This document shows positions 27,482 to 36,003 of a stretch of 64,000 bases of DNA, piece after piece. Below the pieces are notes generated by a model. The model did not search any database. It saw only the letters and a list, made by a program, of their open reading frames with translations, and was not told the DNA's origin. Source of the DNA: CATOSD01 sp034422735 (GTDB lineage Bacteria; Chloroflexota; Dehalococcoidia; Lucifugimonadales; CATOSD01); assembly GCA_034422735.1 (NCBI GenBank), contig DAOUJL010000083.1, positions 1 through 64,000 on the forward strand, in the 5' to 3' direction. Positions within the stretch are counted from its first letter, which is position 1; each line of letters begins with the position of its first letter. The translations under genes and the position numbers were made by a program.

Positions 27482-30400
27482 ATGACTAGAGAAAGACTGG
27501 GGAGATCTTCCGGCAACAAGATCACGCCTCTACCTCGGCGCATCAGAAACCTCTTGCGCTATTACATCGAGTGCGCCAAAGAAGATGATGGTATACCGTT
27601 GCGGATTCCGCTGCGCGATTCCGGCAGGCGGTTCATCACATGGCCTTTTGAGGGCGACATTTCCTGCCTGGATGAAGACGAGCGGAGAATTACGCTGCAT
27701 AGCAGTCAGTTCCCTTTTGCCGAGGAGCTTAGACGAGCTTATGGGAGAGGCAGCCTCCTGTACGGATACCCGCTCTACGTCGAAAGCAGAAATCAGACGC
27801 GGTATGCCATACCTGTATTCACCTGGCAGCTTGAGTTTGAGCAGAATGGACGGGAACTGTGGCTTAGGGGCGTGGACGACTGGCCTCAGATGAATCCAAT
27901 CTACTTGAGAATACTCGCTCCTACTCCGGAGGATCAACACAGGGTACTAAACGCGCTTGGTCTGTTGGACACCTCGGATGATCCCCCACATCGGCTTGTG
28001 TTTGACATTGTTGATCGGCTGCAGCAGTTGGGGCTGGTGAGGGAAGCCGTCGATTCCCTTGAACCACAGAAGTTGTCGAACTTTCGCCAAGTGTCTCCCA
28101 ACATAGCGATTGGTACTTTCAATTGCGCCATGCTGTTCGCAGTGGAACGCCCGATGTTTACCGACGGTCTGGTTCGAGACTTGGGGGAGATTGTTGAATC
28201 ACATGCCCCCGGATGGCAAGCAACAGCCCTGGGGCACCTGTTCGGCGTCCATTCATCAGATGACACAGCCCAAGAAGAAGAGCGAGCAGTCGTAGAGGCG
28301 GTCCCCTTGAACGAGGAACAGCGAGAAGCCGTCCAGATGGCAGCTTCCGCTCCGCTCACTGCCGTTACTGGACCTCCAGGCACCGGAAAGTCCCAGATCG
28401 TGGTAGGAATGATTGCCGACTCATATCTGAGCGGTGAGCGCGTCCTATTCACTAGCAAAAACAACAAGGCTGTCGACGTTGTCGAAGAACGCGTTAACGC
28501 CCTGGCGACGAACCCACTGATGATACGCACAGGCAGTCGAGCAGGAGCACGGAACTTCCGCCAGGAACTCGTCCAACGTCTCGCGGGAATGCTGGCGGCG
28601 CAGCCAACACAGGACGACCGCCAAAGATTCGATCAGCTTGACGAACGATATGACGAGCTATTGGACCAGGAAGACGACCTCTTTGAAGAGCTGCGAACAA
28701 TCCGACTCGCTCACGAGCGGCTGTCGCCCCTGCGTGATGCTAGAGACAGATTCGAGAGGGAGTACTCTCTCCACCAATGGAAGGGACTACTGGAGTGTGA
28801 GGGGCTGCCAGACACTGAGGAGCTGGCGACGGCCCTTCAAGTGGTGGACAGGCACGTTTCTTCCTCTCGCGGCCTTCTTGACCGAGTTTCGCGCATGATA
28901 TCGGCATCAAAGGATCAGGAGCGAATCCAGAACGTTGCCACAGAAGCGGTTGCCAGATGTCCCGCGCTCCCTCCTCACCCACAAGACCTTCAGTCATTTC
29001 ATGGTTGGCGAACTTGGTTTGTGAGGGCGCAGTCGATGGGCGAGGCTCTCAATGCAATTGCTCGTTATCGAAGCGGACTTAGCGAGATCCGCGAAATGCG
29101 ATCCCGCGACGAGGTAGCTCGCCAACTGCAGAGAGTTCGGTCTGAGGTCACAGACATAGGAGCCGAACTTGTAGCCCTCTACGCGCGGCTTGTCTCTGAT
29201 CGACTGGAGCCGGCGCATCGTCGAGCAATAGGCAACTTCCGGGCGCTCATTGAGGAACTCTCCGGTCCGCAGCTGAGTGGCCGCGCGTATCAGGAAAACC
29301 GTCGGAACATGGCACGACTGTTCCCTGACGTGTCCCGTCACATACCTGCATGGTGTGTCACCAACCTCTCGGCGCGACGCAGCCTGCCACTGGAGCCCAA
29401 TCTATTCGATCTGCTGATTATCGATGAGGCGAGCCAGTGCGACATCGCGTCTGCCCTACCATTACTATACCGATCCAAGCGTGCCGTGGTCATCGGTGAC
29501 ACTCAGCAGCTTCGTCACATCACCAGAATTGGAGGCCGTCGAGATCAACAGTTGCAGACCAAACACGGGCTGGGAATTGACGACCAGATATTCGCGTACC
29601 GCGTGAACTCACTTTTCGAATTGAGCACCAGCCTCGAGTCAATTGGAGGACTCGTTCAACTTCGAGACCACCATCGTTCGCACTCTGACATCGTCGGCTA
29701 TTCGAATCGCAGATGGTACGGAGGAAACTTGCGTGTTTGGACCGATTATCGTCGCCTCAAAGTCCCGCCGGATGGAAAGTGTGGTATTCGCTGGAGTAAC
29801 GTGAGAGGAACGGCGACGAGGCCCCGCGGCGGCAGCCTCATCATCAATGAGGAGGCATCGCTTGTCGTTCAACAGGTATCTGAACTTCTGGTGATGCAAG
29901 GGTTTGGCGGTACGGTTGGAATCGTCACTCCGTTCCGGGCACAAGCGAATGTAATCCAGGAGCAAATCGCTGCGAGCGTCGGTCCTGACTTACTTAACCG
30001 GGCGCAGCTAATCGTGAACACCGCGCATGGTTTCCAGGGAGACGAACGGGACATTGTCCTGTTCTCCCCATGCGTATCGACAAACCTTCCAAGTGGGTCG
30101 GCCAACTTCCTAAGGGACACGGGGAACCTCTTCAACGTTGCCGTCACACGCGCTCGCTCGTTGCTGCACGTTGTAGGAGATATGGACGCCTGTGCGAACT
30201 CCGGCATCCCACACATTGAGGAATTTGCCGCATACTGCGCCGAAATCGAAAGAGATGCATCAAGCCCTTACTCGACCACACTAGCCAGAGACGAGCGTAT
30301 TGGCCCCGAGGAGAGGCCACTATACGAGGCGTTGGTTCAGGTCGGGCTAAACCCCTTGCCACAGCATCCCGTCAATCAGTATAGATTAGACCTTGCAATT

Positions 30401-30616
30401 GTATTGGGAGACCTACGCATCGCAATCGAGGTCGACGGTGTCTCGACTCACGCGGACTCCTTAACTGACATTGAGAGAGACGAACGGTTGGAGAATCTGG
30501 GCTGGCGCGTCCTACGCTTCTGGAACTATCAGGTCAAGGACGATATCGACTTTTGCGTCAACCGGGTTCTCAGGGAGATCGAGACCGATGAGCAGGAGGT
30601 CACACCACTGAATTAG
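27482..30616 (+). CDS. Superfamily 1 helicase with C-terminal PD-(D/E)XK nuclease domain
   Basis: 1044 aa. A poorly conserved N-terminal region (1-290) precedes UPF1/Dna2-like helicase motifs: Walker A GPPGTGKSQ (about 296-304), SKNNKAVDVV (Ia), LLIIDEASQCD (II, about 648), VVIGDTQQLRHI (III), VGIVTPFRAQ (IV), NTAHGFQGDERDIV (V) and FNVAVTRARSLLHVVGD (VI). A helical insert lies between Ia and II. The last 80 residues, YRLDLAIVLGDLRIAIEVDG to GWRVLRFWNYQV, match the DUF559/Vsr-like nuclease pattern D...ExD. Similar COG1112 helicase-nuclease proteins occur in anti-phage systems. Base composition is lower in GC than the flanks, and it heads an accessory island. Confidence 0.82.
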   Translation: MTRERLGRSSGNKITPLPRRIRNLLRYYIECAKEDDGIPLRIPLRDSGRRFITWPFEGDISCLDEDERRITLHSSQFPFAEELRRAYGRGSLLYGYPLYVESRNQTRYAIPVFTWQLEFEQNGRELWLRGVDDWPQMNPIYLRILAPTPEDQHRVLNALGLLDTSDDPPHRLVFDIVDRLQQLGLVREAVDSLEPQKLSNFRQVSPNIAIGTFNCAMLFAVERPMFTDGLVRDLGEIVESHAPGWQATALGHLFGVHSSDDTAQEEERAVVEAVPLNEEQREAVQMAASAPLTAVTGPPGTGKSQIVVGMIADSYLSGERVLFTSKNNKAVDVVEERVNALATNPLMIRTGSRAGARNFRQELVQRLAGMLAAQPTQDDRQRFDQLDERYDELLDQEDDLFEELRTIRLAHERLSPLRDARDRFEREYSLHQWKGLLECEGLPDTEELATALQVVDRHVSSSRGLLDRVSRMISASKDQERIQNVATEAVARCPALPPHPQDLQSFHGWRTWFVRAQSMGEALNAIARYRSGLSEIREMRSRDEVARQLQRVRSEVTDIGAELVALYARLVSDRLEPAHRRAIGNFRALIEELSGPQLSGRAYQENRRNMARLFPDVSRHIPAWCVTNLSARRSLPLEPNLFDLLIIDEASQCDIASALPLLYRSKRAVVIGDTQQLRHITRIGGRRDQQLQTKHGLGIDDQIFAYRVNSLFELSTSLESIGGLVQLRDHHRSHSDIVGYSNRRWYGGNLRVWTDYRRLKVPPDGKCGIRWSNVRGTATRPRGGSLIINEEASLVVQQVSELLVMQGFGGTVGIVTPFRAQANVIQEQIAASVGPDLLNRAQLIVNTAHGFQGDERDIVLFSPCVSTNLPSGSANFLRDTGNLFNVAVTRARSLLHVVGDMDACANSGIPHIEEFAAYCAEIERDASSPYSTTLARDERIGPEERPLYEALVQVGLNPLPQHPVNQYRLDLAIVLGDLRIAIEVDGVSTHADSLTDIERDERLENLGWRVLRFWNYQVKDDIDFCVNRVLREIETDEQEVTPLN

Positions 30617-30724
30617 CGACCTTCCCTACTCGTACCCCGCGGGGGTTGGAAGGGCTGGATTTGCGTCTGGACGAGGGAGGCGAAGCGGATGGGCGTGCGG
30701 TCCTCGAGGTAGGGGCCGATGGCG
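30613..30724 (-). pseudogene. Amidase C-terminal remnant, copy A
   Basis: On the minus strand this encodes AIGPYLEDRT and RFASLVQTQIQPFQPPRG, clearly the last 35 or so residues of an amidase like that at 33180. DNA identity to the 3' end of that gene is high: a stretch of about 30 bases ending at 30722 (GGCGTGCGGTCCTCGAGG onward) is shared exactly. The usual stop is lost and the frame ends a few codons later at 30613-30615, overlapping the stop of the helicase gene. No upstream part of an amidase precedes it; homology ends at about 30724. Confidence 0.8.
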
Positions 30725-30789
30725 AACGGTATGAACCAGGAAATCTACAACGCCGCAGAGGGACAGTCAATCGCGAAAGAGGTGCCCGC

Positions 30790-31038
30790 ATGACGGATTG
30801 GAGCAAGTGCTCGGCGGTGGAAAGCGTGCCCGACAGGCTTGGCGGGGCCTGGGTGTTCACTAAGACCAGGGTGCCCGTTTCAGCCTTGTTCGGGAACCTC
30901 GCCGCCGGAGCCACAATGGAAGAATTCCTCGACTGGTTCGAAGGAGTGGAGGAGTGGCAGGTTAAAGCGGTGCTGGAGCACGTGGTCGAAAACCTCGACG
31001 CCAAGGTCGCCAATATGAAGCATGAAAGTCCTGTTTGA
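30790..31038 (+). CDS. DUF433 family antitoxin
   Basis: 82 aa. The DUF433 pattern is visible: a short N-terminal segment, then GAWVFTKTRVPVSALFGNLAAGATMEEFLDWFEGVEEWQVKAVLEHV, a winged-helix-like fold used as the antitoxin partner of DUF5615 PIN toxins. It overlaps the toxin gene by 17 bases. It starts about 65 bases after amidase remnant A. Confidence 0.85.
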   Translation: MTDWSKCSAVESVPDRLGGAWVFTKTRVPVSALFGNLAAGATMEEFLDWFEGVEEWQVKAVLEHVVENLDAKVANMKHESPV

Positions 31039-31354
31039 TCACAATACTCCCAGACGCCTTCGCCAGCACCTCCCGGAGCACTCGGTCGATACGGCTCGGG
31101 AGAGAGGTTGGGCTGAACTGAGCAACGGCAATCTCCTCACTCAAGCCGAGCGAAACGGCTACGAAGTCGTTGTAACTGCTGACCAGAGTATGAGTTACCA
31201 GCAGAACATCGCCCGAAAACAAGTAGGTGTTGTAGTCCTGTTCTCCAATAGGTGGCCGGACGTGCAACTGCGAATAGCGGAGATTCGCGCGGCCATCGAC
31301 GGGATACGGCCCGGCGAATTGAGGGAAGTCCCCATCACGCCCGCCCGCCGCTAG
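31022..31354 (+). CDS. DUF5615 family PIN-like toxin
   Basis: 110 aa. MKVLFDHNTPRRLRQHLPEHSVDTARERGW and EVVVTADQSMSYQQN are the two conserved acidic segments of DUF5615 (PIN_5) RNases. The ATG lies inside the end of the DUF433 gene (17-base overlap), a standard antitoxin-toxin arrangement. The tail WPDVQLRIAEIRAAIDGIRPGELREV is typical of the family. Confidence 0.85.
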   Translation: MKVLFDHNTPRRLRQHLPEHSVDTARERGWAELSNGNLLTQAERNGYEVVVTADQSMSYQQNIARKQVGVVVLFSNRWPDVQLRIAEIRAAIDGIRPGELREVPITPARR

Positions 31355-31406
31355 ACCTGCCTGATAGCCTGGGAGAGGCCCACTACGGATTCGCTATGCT
31401 CTATGC

Positions 31407-31475
31407 TTAGCCGGGTGGGGGATGGAAGGGCTGTATCCGGGACTGGACGAGGGCGGCGAAGCGCATGGGAACTGC
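31407..31475 (-). pseudogene. Amidase C-terminal remnant, copy B
   Basis: On the minus strand this reads MRFAALVQSRIQPFHPPPG and then a TAA, matching the final 20 or so residues of the amidase at 33180 (RFAALMQTHIQPFQPPPG). Homology stops near 31475, about 16 bases before the promoter of the next gene. Together with copy A it brackets the DUF433/DUF5615 pair. Confidence 0.78.
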
Positions 31476-31490
31476 GGATGTGCGGCAGAC

Positions 31491-31519
31491 TTGACTTCTA
31501 ACGATATTATCGTTAGGAT
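31491..31519 (+). promoter_or_regulatory. Promoter with palindromic operator for the HTH-MIPS gene
   Basis: TTGACT (31491-31496), a 17-base spacer and TAGGAT (31514-31519) form a good sigma70-type promoter. A perfect inverted repeat with 9-base arms and a single central base, CTAACGATATTATCGTTAG (31498-31516), fills the spacer and enters the -10. The ATG is at 31527, so transcription would start at or next to the start codon (leaderless). A protein bound to the palindrome would block RNA polymerase; the N-terminal HTH domain of the gene product is the obvious candidate. Confidence 0.75.
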
Positions 31520-31526
31520 AGTCGCC

Positions 31527-33083
31527 ATGAGTAACGAACAGAACACCGCAAAGCAGATCATCAGCAGATTCGGGGGGCAGTCCGCGCTGGCGGCACTGCT
31601 GGGCAAGCGCCAGAGCACGGTGCAACACTGGGCGAGCACCGGGAGGATACCCTCGCAGTGGCACGAGAGGCTGCTGGAGCTCGCCCGCCAGCAAGGAATC
31701 GCCCTCGAGCCCAGGGACTTCGTTTCGGCAGGCACGCCCGGCGTCGAACCGCCGGACGGCCGGCTTGGCGTCCTCCTGGTAGGGCTTGGAGCCGTGTCGT
31801 CGACACTCATCGCCGGGGTCGAACACGTTCGGCGCGGTTCCGGCGAACCCGTAGGTTCCATAAGCCAGATGGCGACAATACGGCTCGGCAAGCGGCCCGA
31901 CAGGAGGTCGCCCCTCATAAAGGATTTCGTTCCTCTCGCAGGACTGGACCAGCTCGTATTCGGCGCATGGGACCCGATACCGGACGACGCGTATGATGCC
32001 GCGGTCAAGTGCGGCGTCCTGGATCGGCACGAGGAGATAGAGCCGATCGCGGACTTTCTCAGGTCGGTCAAACCGATGGAGGCGGTGTTCGACAACGATT
32101 ACGTCAAGCGCATCCAGGGCGACAACGTCAAACCGTTCGGCAGCAAGCTGGAGGCCGTCGAAGCCATTCGGGAGGACATACGCCGGTTCAAGGAGGACAA
32201 CGACTGCGACAGGCTGGTAATGGCGTGGTGCGCTTCTACCGAAATATTCATTGAGGAAAGCGAGGTACACCAGGGCCTCGAGAGTCTCGTCGGCGCACTC
32301 ACCGAGAACGACTCCAGAATCGCGCCCTCGATGCTGTATGCCTACGCCGCCCTCCTGGAGGGCGTGCCATTCATCAACGGCTCACCCAACCTGTCGGTGG
32401 ACGTGCCCGCTCTCGAGAAGCTGGCCAGGGATGAAGGCGTTCCGGTCTGCGGGAAGGACTTCAAGACGGGCCAGACGCTCGTCAAGACGGTAATCGGGCC
32501 CATGCTCAAGGCGAGAATGCTCGGCATGGACGGGTGGTTCTCCACCAACATTCTTGGCAACCGGGACGGCGAGGTCCTCGACGAGCCCGAGAACTTCAGG
32601 ACCAAGGAGGAGTCGAAACTCGGCGTGCTGGAGTACATCCTGCAGCCGGACTTGTACCCTGAACTCTACTCCGACGCCTATCACAAGGTGCGCATCAACT
32701 ACTACCCGCCCCGCGGTGACGCCAAAGAGGGCTGGGACAACATCGACCTGTTCGGATGGCTGCGCCATCCCATGCAGCTCAAGATCAACTTTCTTTGCTC
32801 GGACTCCATACTCGCCGCGCCACTGGTGCTGGACCTCGTACTCTTCATGGACTTGGCCCAGCGCGCCGGTTTGGCGGGCATACAGGAGTGGCTTTCCTTC
32901 TACTTCAAGAGTCCCCAGCACGCGCCTTCCGTCTATCCCGAGCACGACCTGTTCATCCAACAGACAAAGCTCAAGAACACCCTGCGCTGGCTCATGGGAG
33001 AGGACCAGATCACCCACCTGGGCATGGAATACTACCGCGAGCAGTACTCCCCGGCGGGCGCCGAGGTAGACCCGCCAGCCTGA
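31527..33083 (+). CDS. Inositol-3-phosphate synthase fused to an N-terminal helix-turn-helix domain
   Basis: 518 aa. Residues 14-45 (FGGQSALAALLGKRQSTVQHW ending in GRIPSQW region) look like a Cro/YdaS-type helix-turn-helix. From residue 80 onwards it is a full inositol-1-phosphate synthase of the Bacteroidetes-like type: LGVLLVGLGAVSSTLIAGVEHV (NAD site), ATIRLGKRPDRRSPLIKDFVPLAGLDQLVFGAWD, PFINGSPN, VCGKDFKTGQTLVKTVIGPMLKARMLGM, GWFSTNILGNRDGEVL and a C-terminal LKINFLCSDSILAAPLVLDLVLFMDLA. The enzyme turns glucose-6-phosphate into inositol-3-phosphate using NAD. A palindrome lies in its promoter. Such a fusion suggests an autoregulated enzyme-repressor. It lies between amidase fragments. 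Confidence 0.85.
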   Translation: MSNEQNTAKQIISRFGGQSALAALLGKRQSTVQHWASTGRIPSQWHERLLELARQQGIALEPRDFVSAGTPGVEPPDGRLGVLLVGLGAVSSTLIAGVEHVRRGSGEPVGSISQMATIRLGKRPDRRSPLIKDFVPLAGLDQLVFGAWDPIPDDAYDAAVKCGVLDRHEEIEPIADFLRSVKPMEAVFDNDYVKRIQGDNVKPFGSKLEAVEAIREDIRRFKEDNDCDRLVMAWCASTEIFIEESEVHQGLESLVGALTENDSRIAPSMLYAYAALLEGVPFINGSPNLSVDVPALEKLARDEGVPVCGKDFKTGQTLVKTVIGPMLKARMLGMDGWFSTNILGNRDGEVLDEPENFRTKEESKLGVLEYILQPDLYPELYSDAYHKVRINYYPPRGDAKEGWDNIDLFGWLRHPMQLKINFLCSDSILAAPLVLDLVLFMDLAQRAGLAGIQEWLSFYFKSPQHAPSVYPEHDLFIQQTKLKNTLRWLMGEDQITHLGMEYYREQYSPAGAEVDPPA

Positions 33084-33179
33084 TTCTCACTGACCGTCGG
33101 CGGCGCGGGCCTATCCGTTCCTGAGTATGCGCCGCCGAACTCGCCGCCAGGGGACTGGTGTCCGCACAGAGACCCGTGC

Positions 33180-34634
33180 CTACGCGTAGCCCGGCGGCGG
33201 CTGGAAGGGCTGGATGTGCGTCTGCATGAGTGCAGCGAAGCGTATCGGCGTGCGGTCCTCGAGGTAGGGGCCGATGGCCTGGAGGCCGATGGGCAGCCCG
33301 CCGGCGGTAAGACCCAGTGGGAATGCCGTGGCGGGTTGGCCGCTGAGGGTGGCGACGGCGGGGTAGACAACCTGCAGACCGTATGGCACCGCCTGGCCGC
33401 TGACGTCGACCGTCCGCAGGGGCCAGGGCGCGGTGGTGTGGGGGAACGCGGGCACAATCGTTATCGGCGCGAGCAGCACGTCCCAGTCGCGGAAGAAGTC
33501 GCGGTAGGCCTGCCGGTAGCGCTCGCGCTCGCTGAGCCAGCCGAGCAGGTCCATGCCGCTCGCCTCCATGCCGTTGGCGGAGGCGATGTCGAACTCGTTT
33601 CCGGTTGAGCGCATGTTTTCCGCCAGGCGGCGGCGGTGCTCCACGTTGGGCGGGCCGGTGAGCAGCGACAGTATCGACAGGTACAGCCTGTGGTGCGCCC
33701 GCAGGTCGCCGAACGCTTCCGGCTGCGCCTGCCCCACGGTGGCTCCTGCGGCGCGGAGGCTGTCCTCCAGGCGCTGCTGGGCGGCAGCGATCTCGTCGTG
33801 CACGGGCAGCCATTCGATTGGCGGCATCACCGCCACGCGGAATGACGAGAGGTCCTCGTGTCGCGCCGGCGGCACGTCCAGGGACCACGCCACGTCCTCG
33901 CCAACGTCCGGGCCGGACGCCACTTCGAACGCGAGCTCGAGGTCGCGGGCGCTGCGGGCGAGCGGCCCCTGCACCGCCATCACGGCGGCGGGATTGGGCA
34001 CCGACGAGCCGGGGAAGTGGCCGCTCTTGGTCAGGGCGGTTTCACTGGGCTTGTGGCCGTAGATGCCGCAGAAGGACGCGGGCACCCGTATGGAACCGCC
34101 GATGTCGCTGCCGAACTCCAGCGGGGTGAGGCCCGCCGCGACTGCCGCCGCGCCGCCGCCGGTGCTGCCGCCGGGCGAGCGTCCCAGGTCCCAGGGGTTG
34201 TTGGTGCGCCCGAATATCGGGTTGTTCGATTGCCAGTCGGCGGCGCTGGGCGGGACGTTGGTCTTGCCCATGATCACGGCGCCGGCCTCTCGCACGCGGG
34301 CGGCGACACGCGCGTCGGCCGGGGGAACGCGCTCGGAGAAGTCCTCCAGGCCCGCCGTGCCAATTAGCCCGGCGACGTCGATGCAGTCCTTGATGGTGAG
34401 GGGCAGGCCGAGCAGCGGCGCGCTCTCGCCCCGCGCACGCGCCTCGTCGGCGGCCTGCGCACGGGCGCGGGCGTTGTCGTAGTCGGGCGTGACTATGGCG
34501 TTCAGCGTCGGGTTGTGCCGCCCGATGCGCTCCAGGTGGTGGTCGAGCAGCTCGACCGCCGACACCTGACCGTCGCGCAGGGCGGTGAGCATGGCGGTGG
34601 CATCGTCGAACGGTCCGAATGGCATGGCTGTCAT
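33180..34634 (-). CDS. Amidase, amidase-signature family
   Basis: 484 aa. The Ser-cisSer-Lys triad is in place: Lys82 in LPLTIKDCIDV, cis-Ser157 in GRSPGGSTGGGAAAVAAG and nucleophile Ser181 in GSDIGGSIRVPASFCGIYGHKPS. Such enzymes hydrolyse diverse amides; the substrate cannot be read from sequence, and no gatB/gatA context is present. The ATG at 34634 overlaps the stop of the VOC gene (ATGA), so it is the last gene of the minus-strand block. Its 3' end is the template for the two remnants at 30613 and 31407. Confidence 0.9.
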   Translation of the reverse strand: MTAMPFGPFDDATAMLTALRDGQVSAVELLDHHLERIGRHNPTLNAIVTPDYDNARARAQAADEARARGESAPLLGLPLTIKDCIDVAGLIGTAGLEDFSERVPPADARVAARVREAGAVIMGKTNVPPSAADWQSNNPIFGRTNNPWDLGRSPGGSTGGGAAAVAAGLTPLEFGSDIGGSIRVPASFCGIYGHKPSETALTKSGHFPGSSVPNPAAVMAVQGPLARSARDLELAFEVASGPDVGEDVAWSLDVPPARHEDLSSFRVAVMPPIEWLPVHDEIAAAQQRLEDSLRAAGATVGQAQPEAFGDLRAHHRLYLSILSLLTGPPNVEHRRRLAENMRSTGNEFDIASANGMEASGMDLLGWLSERERYRQAYRDFFRDWDVLLAPITIVPAFPHTTAPWPLRTVDVSGQAVPYGLQVVYPAVATLSGQPATAFPLGLTAGGLPIGLQAIGPYLEDRTPIRFAALMQTHIQPFQPPPGYA

Positions 34635-35098
34635 GCAGTGGCGTCCGCGGTTTCCTCGAGGGGGAGCGGGAAGTCGCCGGAGAAGAGATCGCCGTCTTCC
34701 GGCCACTCGGACTTGGGCAACTCGTAGAAGACCTCGATCTGGTTGCCATCAGGATCGAAGAAGTAGACGCCTATCGAGATGCCGTGGTCGCCGATTCCGC
34801 CGATGTTCACGTCCTCGTCCTTCATGTGCTGGTAGAGCTCCCTCAGGGCTTCCAGGGACTCCATCTCCCAGGCGAAGTGGAACAGGCCGACGCGGGTGTC
34901 CTCCGGGCCGGGGGCGTCCGGTTCGACGGGCACCAGGGCGAGCTCGTGGGATGACGAGTCTCCGGCGCTCATGAAGGTCATGCTTCCGGGCCGCTTGTTG
35001 GTCACATGCAGGCCCAGCACGTTTGAGTAGAAGCGCTCCGACTCTTCCAGATCGCGGACTCTCAGTACGATGTGGCCCAACTGCTTCGGCTTTGCCAT
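34631..35098 (-). CDS. VOC family (glyoxalase/dioxygenase-fold) protein
   Basis: 155 aa; ATG at 35098 has GGAGGGAATC upstream. LGHIVLRVRDLEESERFYSNVLGLHVT is the first beta-alpha-beta unit and FHFAWEMESLEALRELYQHMKDEDV to GVYFFDPDGNQIEVFYELP the second. Metal ligands of the family (His9 near the N-terminus, HFAW His, and the Glu of IEVFYE) are present, as in extradiol dioxygenases and lyases. Its substrate is unknown; position between methyltransferase and amidase suggests small-molecule catabolism. Confidence 0.85.
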   Translation of the reverse strand: MAKPKQLGHIVLRVRDLEESERFYSNVLGLHVTNKRPGSMTFMSAGDSSSHELALVPVEPDAPGPEDTRVGLFHFAWEMESLEALRELYQHMKDEDVNIGGIGDHGISIGVYFFDPDGNQIEVFYELPKSEWPEDGDLFSGDFPLPLEETADATA

Positions 35099-35135
35099 GA
35101 TTCCCTCCCAGTCTTTGGGTTTTGGTTTGCTGTTC

Positions 35136-35987
35136 TCAGATCCGTCGATTTTGCGATTCGTCTGACTTCTTCCAGGTGATGAGGCCGTTGGGCCTGAACT
35201 TGGCGCCTCTGATTCTGACGCCGTCTTCATCTTCTTCGAGCAGCTCGTCCGCGGCGAGGCGGAGCCGCTCCTCCTCCTCGCTGCCGGGGCGGACCCAGAG
35301 GAAGCCGGCGACCTGGTTCACGGCGGCCTCCTTGCTTTCGAAGGCGGAGCGGGCTTCTGCGGGCATCATCTCCACGTTGGGGTAGATGCCCAGTTGCCAC
35401 AGCACCTGCATGAGCTCCGGCAGGCCAGGCATGTTCAGCCGCTCCTCGAGGTAGACCGCCCGCCAGAACGACGCGAAGCGGCTGGGGGGCGAGTCCATGA
35501 ACGCGAACACGGCGACCTTGTGGCGGGCGTGGACGTGCAGCTTGCGCAGGAAGTGGTCGATCTCCACGACGCCGTATACGACGTGTGAGCAGATGACGAG
35601 GTCGGCAGGCTCTACGTCGGCGTCTTCCCAGTCGGCCTGCACCACCGACAGGTTCGTGATTCCGGCCTCGTCCGCGCCTTCGCGGAGCTGCTCGACCATG
35701 GAGGGCGACGGCTCCACCGCGGTGACGTGCCGGCACTTGAGCGCCAGGGGCAGCGCGAGGCGTCCTCCGCCCGCGCCGACGTCGAGCACGGTGGTGTCGG
35801 GGCCGGCCATGTCGAGCACTCGCTGCAGCGCGGCGTCCGGCTCGCGCCGGGGGTCGGCGCGGAAGGCGGACGCTCGCGTGCGCCAGAAGTCCGCGTCGGG
35901 CGGATTCTTCTCCTGCGCCCTGATCGACTGGGCGTGGTGGCTTTGCACCCTGCCCTTCCAGTCCTGTATGGCGTCCGGGGCGGCCAC
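35136..35987 (-). CDS. Class I SAM-dependent methyltransferase
   Basis: 283 aa from a GTG start. VLDVGAGGGRLALPLA is motif I (SAM binding), AVEPSPSMVEQLRE supplies the acidic ribose-binding residue, and NLSVVQADWEDADVEPADLVICSHVVYGV covers motifs II-III. The C-terminal third (VEMMPAEARSAFESKEAAVNQVAGFLWVRPGSEEEERL) is helical and family-specific. The acceptor is unknown. It begins 16 bases after the serine hydrolase gene on the same strand. Confidence 0.86.
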   Translation of the reverse strand: MAAPDAIQDWKGRVQSHHAQSIRAQEKNPPDADFWRTRASAFRADPRREPDAALQRVLDMAGPDTTVLDVGAGGGRLALPLALKCRHVTAVEPSPSMVEQLREGADEAGITNLSVVQADWEDADVEPADLVICSHVVYGVVEIDHFLRKLHVHARHKVAVFAFMDSPPSRFASFWRAVYLEERLNMPGLPELMQVLWQLGIYPNVEMMPAEARSAFESKEAAVNQVAGFLWVRPGSEEEERLRLAADELLEEDEDGVRIRGAKFRPNGLITWKKSDESQNRRI

Positions 35988-36003
35988 GGATGTACCTGTC
36001 TCG

